Assembly: GCF_000374625.1 (NCBI RefSeq)
Contig: NZ_KB894766.1
Span: 124,001-188,000, forward strand
Length of the DNA stretch: 64,000 bases
Origin: Allobrachymonas chironomi DSM 19884
GTDB lineage: Bacteria; Pseudomonadota; Gammaproteobacteria; Burkholderiales; Burkholderiaceae_C
Reading direction: 5' to 3'
In this document: in pieces, positions 22,449 through 30,675 of the stretch
How the letters are laid out: every line of letters starts with the position of its first letter
How positions within the stretch are numbered: position 1 is the stretch's first letter
Translations under genes and position numbers: made by a program
Notes under the pieces: generated by a model
What the model saw: only the letters and a program-made list of their open reading frames with translations
Told to the model about the DNA's origin: nothing
Databases searched by the model: none

Positions 22449-24365
22449 ATGAACCTGTCTAACCTGCCCAGCCGCCACAGCCTCAGTACCAAGCTGATCG
22501 TGCTGTCGGTGCTGTGGCTGGTGGTGGCCACGGTGTCCATCGGTTACACGCTGGTGCTGTCCTGGCAGCTGCAGGGCGGTGGTGCCGCCATCAACGATGC
22601 CGGCAGCCTGCGCATGCGCAGCTACCACCTGCTGGTGATGCTGAGCCAGGACCAGCCACGCGAAATCATCGATGCCGAGAAGCGCGTCTTCGAGCTAACC
22701 CTCAACACCCTGATCGCCGGTGATCCGTCACGCCCGCTGCTGCTGCCCGACACGCCGGAAATCCGCGAACTGGCCCAGGTCATCAAGCGCCAGTGGCAGG
22801 ACGACATGCTGTCGCTGCTGGAACCGATCCATGCGCGCCAGATCGGTCCGGAACAGCTCAACACCGAGGTCGATCGCTTTGTCGGCCACATCAACCAGCT
22901 GGTGCGCCTGGTCGAGCAGCACAATGCACACAACACCGCCATGCTGCGCATGTTCCAGTTCCTGCTGATCGGTTTTGCCCTGATCGGCGCGCTGACCATG
23001 ATCTACCTGCTCTACCTGATGGTGATCCTGCCGGTCAGTCAGCTGCACGACGCCACGCTGCGCCTCAGCCAAGGCTCGCTCGACAGCCGCGTCCAGCTCG
23101 ACAGCCAGGACGAATTCGGCGTGCTCGCCACCGGCTTCAACACCATGGCAGAGCGCCTGCAGGAACTGCTGCAGGACATGGAAAAAAAGGTGCAGGAAAA
23201 AACCCGCGAGCTGGAGGACAACAACCTGCAGCTGCGCACCCTGTATGCCGTCACCACCCTGCTGAACCAGAAGCAGGAGCTGGAACAGGCCGCCAACGGC
23301 TTTCTGGAGCAGGTGATGCGGCTGACCGGAGCCGACGCCGGCTTTGTGCGCCTGCTGGATCCGGAGCGCCACATGATGGATGTGGTCGCGCAAATCGGCG
23401 TACCGGAAGAGCTGCTGCAGCAGTCCGACTGCAAGCACACCAGCGGCTGCTACTGTGGCCGCTCGCTGCAGGCGATACAACCGATCACGCTGCATACCGA
23501 TACCGACCGCGTACTGCAGGACAACGGCGAGCCGCTGCACTGCGCACAGGCCGGCTTCCAGGGTTTTGCCATCTTCCATGTGCGCACCAAGCAGCAGGAT
23601 CTCGGCATCTACACCCTGTTCTTCCGCCGCGCACACAACCTGACCCAGGACGAGCACAAGCTACTGGAAGCGCTCGGCAGCCATCTGGGCGTGACCATCA
23701 ACAACCTGCGCCTGGCCGCCCGTGACCGCCAGCTCGCCGTGATGGAAGAACGCAGCCTGATGGCCCAGGGCCTGCACGACAGCATCGCGCAATCGCTCTC
23801 CTTCCTCAACCTGCAGGTACAAATGCTGGAATCGGCCCTGGCCAGTGGCAAGCAGGAGCAGGCGCAGGAAAATCTGGCCTTTATCCGCACCGGCGTGCAG
23901 GAAAGCTACGAGGATGTGCGCGAGCTGCTGCTGAACTTCCGCGTCCGCATCAGCAAGCAGGAGCTGCCCGATGCGGTGCGCAGCCTGCTGCAGCGCTTCG
24001 AGCAGCAGACGCGCGTCGCCGTCCACCTGGAAATCGGTGGCAACGGTCTGCCGCTGAGCCCGCAGGAGCAGCTGCAGGTGATCTTCATCCTGCAGGAAGC
24101 ACTCTCCAATGTGCGCAAGCACGCCCAGGCCAGTCACGTGGATGTCCGCATCCGCAACGATGCCGATCTCGTGATGACGGTGACCGATAATGGTTGCGGC
24201 ATCGACCTGGCAGAAATGCAGTCGCGCCAGGCACGCCACGTCGGCATGTCCATCATGCAGGAACGCGCCCGTCGCATCCACGCCAGCATCCGCATCGAAC
24301 ACGTGCCGCAGGGGGGTACCCGCGTCACCCTGCACCTCCCGGAAAAGGAACGCAACGCCACATGA
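22449..24365 (+). CDS. narX: Nitrate/nitrite sensor histidine kinase NarX
   Basis: Membrane sensor of 638 residues. TM1 (about 16-38) is followed by the periplasmic P-box that binds nitrate (INDAGSLRMRSYHLL, about 48-62), TM2 near 170-190, and a HAMP domain. The central module has the NarX cysteine cluster Cys328, Cys334, Cys336 and Cys365. The HisKA_3 phosphoacceptor is His443 in GLHDSIAQSL, and the ATPase domain has EALSNVRKHAQ and DNGCGI. These features make it NarX-like and not a generic kinase. Its stop overlaps the narL start by four bases. Confidence 0.95.
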   Translation: MNLSNLPSRHSLSTKLIVLSVLWLVVATVSIGYTLVLSWQLQGGGAAINDAGSLRMRSYHLLVMLSQDQPREIIDAEKRVFELTLNTLIAGDPSRPLLLPDTPEIRELAQVIKRQWQDDMLSLLEPIHARQIGPEQLNTEVDRFVGHINQLVRLVEQHNAHNTAMLRMFQFLLIGFALIGALTMIYLLYLMVILPVSQLHDATLRLSQGSLDSRVQLDSQDEFGVLATGFNTMAERLQELLQDMEKKVQEKTRELEDNNLQLRTLYAVTTLLNQKQELEQAANGFLEQVMRLTGADAGFVRLLDPERHMMDVVAQIGVPEELLQQSDCKHTSGCYCGRSLQAIQPITLHTDTDRVLQDNGEPLHCAQAGFQGFAIFHVRTKQQDLGIYTLFFRRAHNLTQDEHKLLEALGSHLGVTINNLRLAARDRQLAVMEERSLMAQGLHDSIAQSLSFLNLQVQMLESALASGKQEQAQENLAFIRTGVQESYEDVRELLLNFRVRISKQELPDAVRSLLQRFEQQTRVAVHLEIGGNGLPLSPQEQLQVIFILQEALSNVRKHAQASHVDVRIRNDADLVMTVTDNGCGIDLAEMQSRQARHVGMSIMQERARRIHASIRIEHVPQGGTRVTLHLPEKERNAT

Positions 24366-25039
24366 CTACCGATACCGCTTCCAGCCCGATCCGCATCCTG
24401 CTGGTAGATGATCACACCCTGTTCCGCAGCGGCCTCAAGGCGCTGCTGCAACGCCAGTCCGATTTCCAGGTCGTGGGCGAAGCCGGCGATGGCCTGGAAG
24501 GGGTCAAGCTGGCCGAGCAGCTGCACCCCGATGTGGTCCTGCTGGATCTGGACATGCCGGTGATGCATGGCCGCGATGCCCTGGCACAGCTGCTCAACAC
24601 CCAGCCGCAGCTGGCGGTGCTGATGTTGACGGTGTCGGAAGACAGCGAAGACCTGGCCGAGTGCATGAAAACCGGAGCCCGCGGCTATCTGCTGAAAAAG
24701 ATCGATGCCGACTTCCTGCTCTCCGCCATCCGTCGCGCCGTGGATGGCGACAACGTGCTCTCGCCCGAGATGACCGCCAAGCTGGTACAGCGCCTGCGTG
24801 CACCCGCCGCCAGCAGCCAGGCGCCCGAATACGAATCGCTCACCCCGCGTGAGCGCGAAACCCTGTCCTGGCTGGCGCAAGGTGTCAGCAACAAGCAGAT
24901 CGCGCGCGAAATGGACGTGGCCGAAAGCACCATCAAGGTGCACGTGCAGAACATTCTGCGCAAGCTCAACCTGCACAGCCGGGTGCAGGCCGCCGTCTAT
25001 GCGGTGGAAAACGGCCTGGACAAGCTGGAGCGCGACTGA
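24362..25039 (+). CDS. narL: Nitrate/nitrite response regulator NarL
   Basis: Two-domain regulator of 225 residues. The receiver has LLVDDH, the phosphorylated Asp62 in LLDLDMP, and the conserved Lys in GYLLKKI. The C-terminal LuxR-type helix-turn-helix starts LTPRERETLSWLAQG and includes NKQIAREMDVAESTIKVH. Partner of NarX, with a four-base gene overlap. Expected targets include the narK1K2GHJI operon in this window. It converges on trmO with only 12 bases between stops. Confidence 0.95.
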   Translation: MTTDTASSPIRILLVDDHTLFRSGLKALLQRQSDFQVVGEAGDGLEGVKLAEQLHPDVVLLDLDMPVMHGRDALAQLLNTQPQLAVLMLTVSEDSEDLAECMKTGARGYLLKKIDADFLLSAIRRAVDGDNVLSPEMTAKLVQRLRAPAASSQAPEYESLTPRERETLSWLAQGVSNKQIAREMDVAESTIKVHVQNILRKLNLHSRVQAAVYAVENGLDKLERD

Positions 25040-25051
25040 GCGCCCCGACCT

Positions 25052-25540
25052 TCAGCGGGCAAAGCGGTCATCAGCCCGCAACTGCGCCACCGGCGGCTCG
25101 GCCACTTGCTCCAGCCAGCCGGCGCGCGCATCGTGCCGATTGTCATAACGCGGGTAAAACGGCTTGATATCCAGCAGCGGAGTGCCGTCCAGCATGTCCA
25201 CATCGCAAATGTCGAGCACGCCACCCTGCACCCCCAGCAGCCGCACCGTGGACAGGCCGATGCGGTTGGGCCGCTTGGGCGCACGGGTGGCAAAAATGCC
25301 GCGCTCCTGCGTGTCCATGTAGGGCACCACGCGCAGTGCCGGCTGCGTGATGCGGTCAAAACAGTACACCAGCGTCAGGTGCGAAAACCCCTCGACATCG
25401 GCCAGCCCCTCGGCATAGGCCGGGTCCAGCACGATCTGGCCGCGCACCGCCTGCCCGCCCAGGGGCTGGATCGGCGTATCGCGCATCTGCCGGAAAGGCG
25501 TGTGGATGACGCCAATCGGCGTCATCACGATCGTCTCCAT
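25052..25540 (-). CDS. trmO: tRNA (N6-threonylcarbamoyladenosine(37)-N6)-methyltransferase TrmO (TsaA/YaeB)
   Basis: Predicted to methylate t6A37 in tRNA-Thr(GGU). The 162-residue protein is the minimal beta-barrel TsaA domain, shorter than E. coli TrmO (235), lacking the extra C-terminal domain. Signature segments are the early TPIGVIHTPF, FSHLTLVYCF, and RPNRIGLSTVRLLGV followed by CDVDMLDGTPLLDIKPF. It is the last gene after modE (14-base gap) on the same strand, so it probably shares the mod transcript; the biological link is unclear. Confidence 0.88.
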   Translation of the reverse strand: METIVMTPIGVIHTPFRQMRDTPIQPLGGQAVRGQIVLDPAYAEGLADVEGFSHLTLVYCFDRITQPALRVVPYMDTQERGIFATRAPKRPNRIGLSTVRLLGVQGGVLDICDVDMLDGTPLLDIKPFYPRYDNRHDARAGWLEQVAEPPVAQLRADDRFAR

Positions 25541-25554
25541 GGCCGGCCGCGAAC

Positions 25555-26370
25555 TCAGACCGGTACGGCCAGGATCACGCTGGAGGCCTTGAACAGCGCC
25601 GTGACACGCTGGCCTTCGGCCAGCTGCAGCGCCTCGGCGCTGCCCACGGTGATGATGGCGGCAATCGACTGGCCCTCGCCCAGATCCAGCACCACCTCGG
25701 TATTCACCGCGCCGGGATGCAGGCGGCTGATGGCACCGGTCAGGCGGTTGCGCGCCGAGAAGCGCACATCCTCCACTTCGGTGGCCAGCAGCACGGCCGA
25801 GGACTTCACCAGGGCGATCACCGGACCGCCCACCTGCAGCCCCAGGCTGACCGTGCTGTCATGCGTGACAATGGCCACTACCTGGTTGCCACCGCCGATA
25901 TCGATCACGACCTCGTCATTGACTGCTCCGGTCTGGATGGCATGAACGGTCCCGGTAAACTGGTTGCGTGCACTGGTTTGCATGGCTAATTTCCTCATCA
26001 GCAAGTAATCGTCCGCCATACCGGCGGCCTGTTGGGAGAGCAAGGCGAGAAATTTCTGGTACTCGGCCTCGATCTGGCGAAAATTGTCTACCAGCTGCAG
26101 GCCGCGCTGTGTCAGTCGCGTGCCTCCGCCGCCCTTGCCACCGCTGCTGCGCTCCAGCAACGGTTCGCCGGCCAGCCGGTTCATGTGGTCTATGGTGTCC
26201 CATGCGCCCTTGTAACTGATCCCTATGGCCTTGGCCGCCTGGGTAATGGACCCGGTGCCGGCAATCGCCTCCAGCAAGGCGACCTGGCGCGCGCCGCCCA
26301 GCAATTCGCCCTGTACGGTCATGCTGAGCTGGCCCTGCAGGCCAATCACGGGGCTGGAAATGGTGGACAT
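25555..26370 (-). CDS. modE: Molybdate-responsive regulator ModE
   Basis: Molybdate-sensing transcription factor, 271 residues. The N-terminal winged helix has ITQAAKAIGISYKGAWDTID and LLERSSGGKGGGGTRLT, typical of ModE. Two tandem Mop/TOBE molybdate-binding domains follow: the first about residues 130-195 (ARNQFTGTVHAIQ), the second about 202-268 (ARNRLTGAISRLH). ModE with molybdate usually represses modABC, so this gene, encoded at the end of the operon, would be autoregulated through the box at 29143-29166. Confidence 0.95.
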   Translation of the reverse strand: MSTISSPVIGLQGQLSMTVQGELLGGARQVALLEAIAGTGSITQAAKAIGISYKGAWDTIDHMNRLAGEPLLERSSGGKGGGGTRLTQRGLQLVDNFRQIEAEYQKFLALLSQQAAGMADDYLLMRKLAMQTSARNQFTGTVHAIQTGAVNDEVVIDIGGGNQVVAIVTHDSTVSLGLQVGGPVIALVKSSAVLLATEVEDVRFSARNRLTGAISRLHPGAVNTEVVLDLGEGQSIAAIITVGSAEALQLAEGQRVTALFKASSVILAVPV

Positions 26371-26392
26371 GCTGGCGTTCTCCCTGAAAGCA

Positions 26393-26917
26393 TTAGCCCT
26401 GCAGCCCGACGCTGCCGCCTTGCCCGATGCTGCCCCACACCATGCCGGAAGCCGGCAAATCGGGGAAGTGGGTCTTCAGCAACTGCTGCAGCGCCTGCGG
26501 GCTGGGCATGCCTGCATCTTGCCAGAGTTCTGCCTCTCCCATGCCGGCCATGGCCAGGGCGCGCGCCAGGGCTTCCTGGCGCAGGTGATCCCCATCAGGG
26601 TCCGCATGGGCCAGCAAATGATCCACCAGCGCCTGCCGGCAGGGCGGCACCCGGGCAACCAGCCGTCGGTAGGCGGCAACCGGCAGGCCTTGCAGAACCG
26701 GCAACTCGGGATAAAGCGCACGCAACAGCACCAGCAAGCGATGTTGTGGCAGGGCCAGGGTCCAGGCGTACAGGGGCAGATCGCCTTGCTGGGCCGCACG
26801 CATCACGTGCATCACGACCCGCTCCACCGGCTCGCTCGCCATCCGGGCCAGATAACTCTGCAGGGTAACGGGCTTGCCGTCAGGGCGTAGCAGCAGGGGC
26901 AAGGGGCAATCGGACAT
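26393..26917 (-). CDS. NifQ-like protein lacking the C-terminal cysteine cluster
   Basis: A 174-residue soluble protein. The part MAGMGEAELWQDAGMPSP, then LLKTHFPDLP, matches from memory the conserved C-terminal half of NifQ, the molybdenum donor for FeMo-cofactor synthesis. True NifQ goes on to a tail with a Cys-rich motif that holds a Mo-Fe-S cluster; here the chain stops just before that point, and only 22 bases separate it from modE, so no lost tail is hidden downstream. The ATG at 26917 lies inside modC (38-base overlap). The position between modC and modE suggests a molybdenum-related role; no nif genes are visible. The family call is from pattern memory and needs a profile search. Confidence 0.55.
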   Translation of the reverse strand: MSDCPLPLLLRPDGKPVTLQSYLARMASEPVERVVMHVMRAAQQGDLPLYAWTLALPQHRLLVLLRALYPELPVLQGLPVAAYRRLVARVPPCRQALVDHLLAHADPDGDHLRQEALARALAMAGMGEAELWQDAGMPSPQALQQLLKTHFPDLPASGMVWGSIGQGGSVGLQG

Positions 26918-27650
26918 CACTGGCCTCCCGAAAATCAGGCACCCGATCGGAAAGCGCCGATGCCGATGGTGCCACCTCGGCAAACTCTTCGCGCAACACG
27001 CGCCCGTCCTGCAGGTGGATGATGTGCTCGCCCAGCTGGCGTGCATCTTCGGGATCGTGGGTGATCAGCACCATGGGCAGCTGCAGGCGGCGCTGCAGAT
27101 CGTCCAGTTCGCTGCGCAAGGCCTGGCGCAAGGCCGGGTCCAGCGCCGAAAATGGTTCGTCCAGCAGCAAGGCGCCGGGCCGTCCCGCCAGGGCACGGGC
27201 CAGGGCCACGCGCTGGCGCTGGCCACCCGAGAGCTGGTACGGCATCTGATCGGCCAGCTGCGTGATGTGCAGGGCATCCAACCATTGCTCCACCTCGGGC
27301 AGGCGTTCGCGGGCACGCGGATTGCGCCAGCCCCGCTGCAGGCCAAAGCCGATATTCTGGCGCACCGTCAGGTGCGGAAACAGCGCATAGTCCTGGAACA
27401 GATAGCCCACCTGGCGCTGCTGCGGCGTCAGGTTGATGCCCTGCTCCGCATCGAACAGGGTGCGGCCCGCCAGCCGCACATGGCCGGCATCCGGCTGCAG
27501 CAGGCCGGCCATGGCCTTGAGCGTCAGCGTCTTGCCCACGCCCGAGCCCCCCAGCAGCACCACCCGGCGATGCGCCGAGCGCCATTGCAGCTGCAGATGG
27601 AAGCGCCGCTCTCCCGAATGCAGAACCTTGTCGATGGCGATATCGAACAT
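26880..27650 (-). CDS. modC: Molybdate ABC transporter ATP-binding protein ModC (short form)
   Basis: ATPase of the molybdate importer, 256 residues. Walker A GGSGVGKT, Q-loop YLFQDYALFPHLTV, signature LSGGQRQRVALARAL and Walker B LLLDEPFSALD are all present. E. coli ModC has about 350 residues because of a C-terminal molybdate-binding TOBE (Mop) domain; that domain is absent here, so feedback by bound molybdate on the transporter is probably missing. The frame overlaps the NifQ-like gene by 38 bases and follows modB by three bases. Confidence 0.94.
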   Translation of the reverse strand: MFDIAIDKVLHSGERRFHLQLQWRSAHRRVVLLGGSGVGKTLTLKAMAGLLQPDAGHVRLAGRTLFDAEQGINLTPQQRQVGYLFQDYALFPHLTVRQNIGFGLQRGWRNPRARERLPEVEQWLDALHITQLADQMPYQLSGGQRQRVALARALAGRPGALLLDEPFSALDPALRQALRSELDDLQRRLQLPMVLITHDPEDARQLGEHIIHLQDGRVLREEFAEVAPSASALSDRVPDFREASDVRLPLAPAATP

Positions 27651-27653
27651 GGC

Positions 27654-28331
27654 TCAGCCCTCCCGCGACACGATACGCCCGGGGGCCAGCTTGCCGGCGG
27701 CCAGCAGGATCGCCACGCAGGTGACGGAAATGATCAGCACCAGCATGTTGGCCACATCATCCTGACCGGCCTGCACCGCCTCATAGACGGCAATCGACAA
27801 GGTCTGGGTCTCGCCCGGAATGCTGCCGGCCACCATCAGCGTGGCCCCGAATTCGCCCATGGCCCGCGCAAACGCGAGCAACAGGCCGGCCAGAATGCCG
27901 CGCCAGGCCAGTGGCAGCGTCACGCGCCACAGAATGCCCCACTCGCTCACCCCCAGCACCCGTGCTGCCTGCTCCAGCTGGCCATCCACGGCCTCGAACG
28001 CGGCACGCGCCGGCTTGAATACCAGCGGAAACGCCACCACACTGGCCGCAATCACCGCACCCTGCCAGGTAAAGATCAGGTTGATGCCGAAAGTGTCCTG
28101 CAGCCAGCCTCCCAGCCAGCCCTTGCGGCCCAGTAGCACCAGCAGGTAATAGCCCAGCACCGTGGGCGGCATCACCATGGGCAGTGTCAGCACCGTATCC
28201 AGCAGCTCACGCCCCGGAAAACGCTTGCGCGCCAGCAGATAGCCCACGGCCACGCCCAGCACCAGGCACACCAGCGTGGCCATGCCCGCCACCTTGAGCG
28301 AGAGTGTCAGCGCCGATGCCACCTGGTCCAT
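27654..28331 (-). CDS. modB: Molybdate ABC transporter permease ModB
   Basis: Inner-membrane permease, 225 residues, five predicted helices. The EAA loop is visible as ARVLGVSEWGILWRVTLPLAWRG split across the cytoplasmic loop, and PMVMPPTVLGYYLL and RAMGEFGATLMVAG are ModB hallmarks. Between modA (24-base gap) and modC (3-base gap). Confidence 0.95.
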   Translation of the reverse strand: MDQVASALTLSLKVAGMATLVCLVLGVAVGYLLARKRFPGRELLDTVLTLPMVMPPTVLGYYLLVLLGRKGWLGGWLQDTFGINLIFTWQGAVIAASVVAFPLVFKPARAAFEAVDGQLEQAARVLGVSEWGILWRVTLPLAWRGILAGLLLAFARAMGEFGATLMVAGSIPGETQTLSIAVYEAVQAGQDDVANMLVLIISVTCVAILLAAGKLAPGRIVSREG

Positions 28332-28355
28332 GGATATCTGCCCTTATTGCCGCGC

Positions 28356-29123
28356 TCAGGGCTTGCTGAAACCGTAGCGCTGCAGCACGGCCTGACCGGC
28401 AGGCGACTGCACATAACGCACAAAGCGCTTGGCCTCGACCTGCTGGGTGCTGCTGTTGATGGTGGCAACCGGGTAGCTCACCGGCTTGGTGGTGGGCACC
28501 GTGAACTGCACGCGCACCTTGTCCGGCATGATGGCCGCATCGGTGGCGTAGACAAAGCCGGCATCCACTTCGCCGCGCGCCACGTAATCCAGCGACTGGC
28601 GCACGCTCTGGGTATTGATCACCTTGGGCTGCAACGCAGTCCACTGGCCGGCGGCTTCCATGGCCTGCTTGCTGTAACGGCCCACTGGTACGCTGTCGGG
28701 GTTGCCCAGGGCAATGCGCTTGACATCGGCGCGGCGCAGATCGCCCAACTGGCGCAGCGGCACACGGCTGTCGCGCGGCACTACCAGCACCAGCGTGTTG
28801 CGGGCAAAATCCTGGCGCGTACCGGCCTGCAGCAAGCCCTGCTGCTGGGCGCGATCCATCGTCTCCTGGTCGGCCGAAGCAAACACGTCCACCGGCGCGC
28901 CCTTGGCGATCTGCTGCAACAACGGGCCGGAGGCCGCAAAGTTGAAGCGCACCCTGGCATCGGGATACTGCTTTTCGTAGGCCTGCCCCATGTCCTTGAA
29001 GGCATTGGTCAGACTGGCAGCGGCCGAGACGGTGATTTCGGCTGCGTGTGTCAAGGCGCTGGCACCGAGCAGGGCCAACACGGACACGGCGCGAAGAACG
29101 GGGCGAATGGCGGACATGGTCAT
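28356..29123 (-). CDS. modA: Molybdate-binding periplasmic protein ModA
   Basis: Substrate-binding protein of the molybdate transporter, 255 residues. A Sec signal peptide (about 1-27, ending ALTHA) precedes the mature start AEITVSAAASLTNAF, the standard ModA N-terminus with its molybdate-binding serine. FAASGPLLQQI and ADVFASADQ-like segments (PVDVFASADQ) are also conserved. The ATG at 29123 follows GGAG by about 6 bases; a second ATG two codons later is possible. First gene of the mod operon, 20 bases after a ModE-type palindrome. Confidence 0.95.
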   Translation of the reverse strand: MTMSAIRPVLRAVSVLALLGASALTHAAEITVSAAASLTNAFKDMGQAYEKQYPDARVRFNFAASGPLLQQIAKGAPVDVFASADQETMDRAQQQGLLQAGTRQDFARNTLVLVVPRDSRVPLRQLGDLRRADVKRIALGNPDSVPVGRYSKQAMEAAGQWTALQPKVINTQSVRQSLDYVARGEVDAGFVYATDAAIMPDKVRVQFTVPTTKPVSYPVATINSSTQQVEAKRFVRYVQSPAGQAVLQRYGFSKP

Positions 29124-29142
29124 GGTCTCCAGGAAAGGGATT

Positions 29143-29166
29143 CGTTGTATACAACAATATATCACG
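29143..29166 (-). promoter_or_regulatory. ModE-binding box upstream of modA
   Basis: CGTTGTAT (29143-29150), eight bases, then ATATCACG (29159-29166). The two halves form an imperfect inverted repeat, each one mismatch from the CGTTATAT half-site of the E. coli ModE box, with the same 24-bp total length. It lies 20 bases before the modA start, where bound ModE would block the promoter. ModE itself is encoded in this operon. Confidence 0.75.
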
Positions 29167-29228
29167 TGGAGCCTGCTGCCCGATTCCCCCAAATGGCTTA
29201 GCCCTGCCCGGCCACCCGCTGCAGGGGC

Positions 29229-29256
29229 AAAAAAACGGCCGCCCGGAAGGGCGGCC
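29229..29256 (-). terminator. Terminator of the nar operon
   Basis: GGCCGCCC/GGGCGGCC perfect stem (29237-29244, 29249-29256, loop GGAA) with an A-run at 29229-29235 on the plus strand, that is a T-run after the stem on the minus strand. It lies about 50 bases after the narI stop and separates nar from mod. Confidence 0.9.
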
Positions 29257-29307
29257 AAGAGGTGAATCTGTCTTGTCAATCGCTACGCGTCTTGCGCTGC
29301 GTGCTGC

Positions 29308-29997
29308 TTACACCCGGCGCGGACGCACCAGCTGCCAGGCGCGGCCCAGGTAGGTCACGCTGGCAAAGCCACTCCACACGTGCACCAGACGGGTGAACGG
29401 GAAGATCACGAACAGCGTCATGCCCATGAACAGGTGCAGCTTGAACACCCAGGATGCGTTCACGATGAAGTCAGCCGCACCGCCACGGAAGGTCACGATG
29501 TGCTGCGCCCAGCTCATCAGCGTCACCATTTCATGGCCGTCCAGGTGGTCCAGCGACACGAAAATGGTGGACAGGCCCAGCAGCAGCGTGATCAGGATCC
29601 AGATCATGACCAGCTTGTCGCGCCAGGTGGTGTTGGCCGCCAGGCGCTCGTTGCCGAACCGGCGCGCCAGCAGCATCAGCACGCCAATCAGGCACATGAC
29701 GCCAAAGATGCCGCCCATCACAATGGCAAACACCTGCTTCTGGCCGTGCGTGATGCCCAGGGCATCCCAGATGGCAATCGGGGTCAGCAGACCGAACAGG
29801 TGGCCGAAGAACAGGCCCAGGATACCAACGTGGAACAGGATGTTGGCCACGCGCAGGTTGCCCTTGTACAGCACCTGGCTGGACTCGGACTTCCACGAAT
29901 ACTGCTCGCGGTCAAAGCGGATCAGGCTGCCCAGCAGGAACACGGTCAGCGCGATATACGGATAGATTCCGAAAACGAATTGGTGCAGATAGCTCAT
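29308..29997 (-). CDS. narI: Respiratory nitrate reductase gamma subunit NarI
   Basis: Membrane cytochrome b subunit that oxidises quinol and passes electrons to NarH. 229 residues (E. coli 225), five hydrophobic segments, start MSYLHQFVFGIYPYIALTVF, and conserved histidines in FHVGILGLFFGHL and RLVHVWSG that serve as haem ligands. A strong AAGGAGATAC ribosome site precedes the ATG. Last gene of the nar operon, followed by a terminator. Confidence 0.97.
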   Translation of the reverse strand: MSYLHQFVFGIYPYIALTVFLLGSLIRFDREQYSWKSESSQVLYKGNLRVANILFHVGILGLFFGHLFGLLTPIAIWDALGITHGQKQVFAIVMGGIFGVMCLIGVLMLLARRFGNERLAANTTWRDKLVMIWILITLLLGLSTIFVSLDHLDGHEMVTLMSWAQHIVTFRGGAADFIVNASWVFKLHLFMGMTLFVIFPFTRLVHVWSGFASVTYLGRAWQLVRPRRV

Positions 29998-30014
29998 GAT
30001 GTATCTCCTTCCAG

Positions 30015-30665
30015 TCAGGCCGTCTGCGGCATCTGGCGGTAGAAATTGAGGGGGGCTGTGGCAGGCGAAGCCGGCTTGAGCAAGGGCTCGATGCCGTCCA
30101 CGCCAGGGCCGAAGGTTTCCATGGCCTCGTCCATGTCACGCACCGGCGGCGTCACCAGCGGCTCGGGAGCCACCGGTGACTGGCTGACCACCGCCTGCAG
30201 CACGCTGGCATAAGGCGAGGCATTGTCCGCCAGCTTGCCGGCCACATGGTGCAGCACGTGTACCGCATCGCCCAGCAGCGGGCTGGCCACGTCCGGCTCG
30301 CACTGCGACAGGAACTCCAGGAACAGCGGCACGTAATCGGGCAGCTCCTCGCTGCTCATCTCGAAACCGTGCGTCTTGTACTCTTCCATCAGGTCCACCA
30401 TGGCCTGGCCGCGGGCGCGATCCTCGCCATGGATATGCTCGAACAGGTGCAGCGAATGCGCCGGGTTGCGGTCAAAGGTGGCCACGTAGGCTTCCTGCAG
30501 CGCGATCAGGTCGCCGCCGGACAGGTGCGCCAGCAGCGGTTCGACCGCCTGCAGCAGCGCCGGCTGGGTGGACAGTGCGCTGCGGATCTCCGGCAGCGCG
30601 TCCAGCAGCTCCTGCTCCGGATAGCACAGCAGGGCAGACAGCGCCTGGTAATGAATCTGGCTCAT
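30015..30665 (-). CDS. narJ: Nitrate reductase assembly chaperone NarJ
   Basis: Cytoplasmic chaperone for Moco insertion and membrane attachment of NarGH, 216 residues. Conserved parts are LSALLCYPEQELLDALPEI, YVATFDRNPAHSLHLFEHI and PDYVPLFLEFLSQ. The C-terminus is proline-rich and variable. AAGGAGG lies just before the ATG at 30665. Ten bases after narH and 17 before narI. Confidence 0.96.
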   Translation of the reverse strand: MSQIHYQALSALLCYPEQELLDALPEIRSALSTQPALLQAVEPLLAHLSGGDLIALQEAYVATFDRNPAHSLHLFEHIHGEDRARGQAMVDLMEEYKTHGFEMSSEELPDYVPLFLEFLSQCEPDVASPLLGDAVHVLHHVAGKLADNASPYASVLQAVVSQSPVAPEPLVTPPVRDMDEAMETFGPGVDGIEPLLKPASPATAPLNFYRQMPQTA

Positions 30666-30675
30666 GCGGTCCTCC

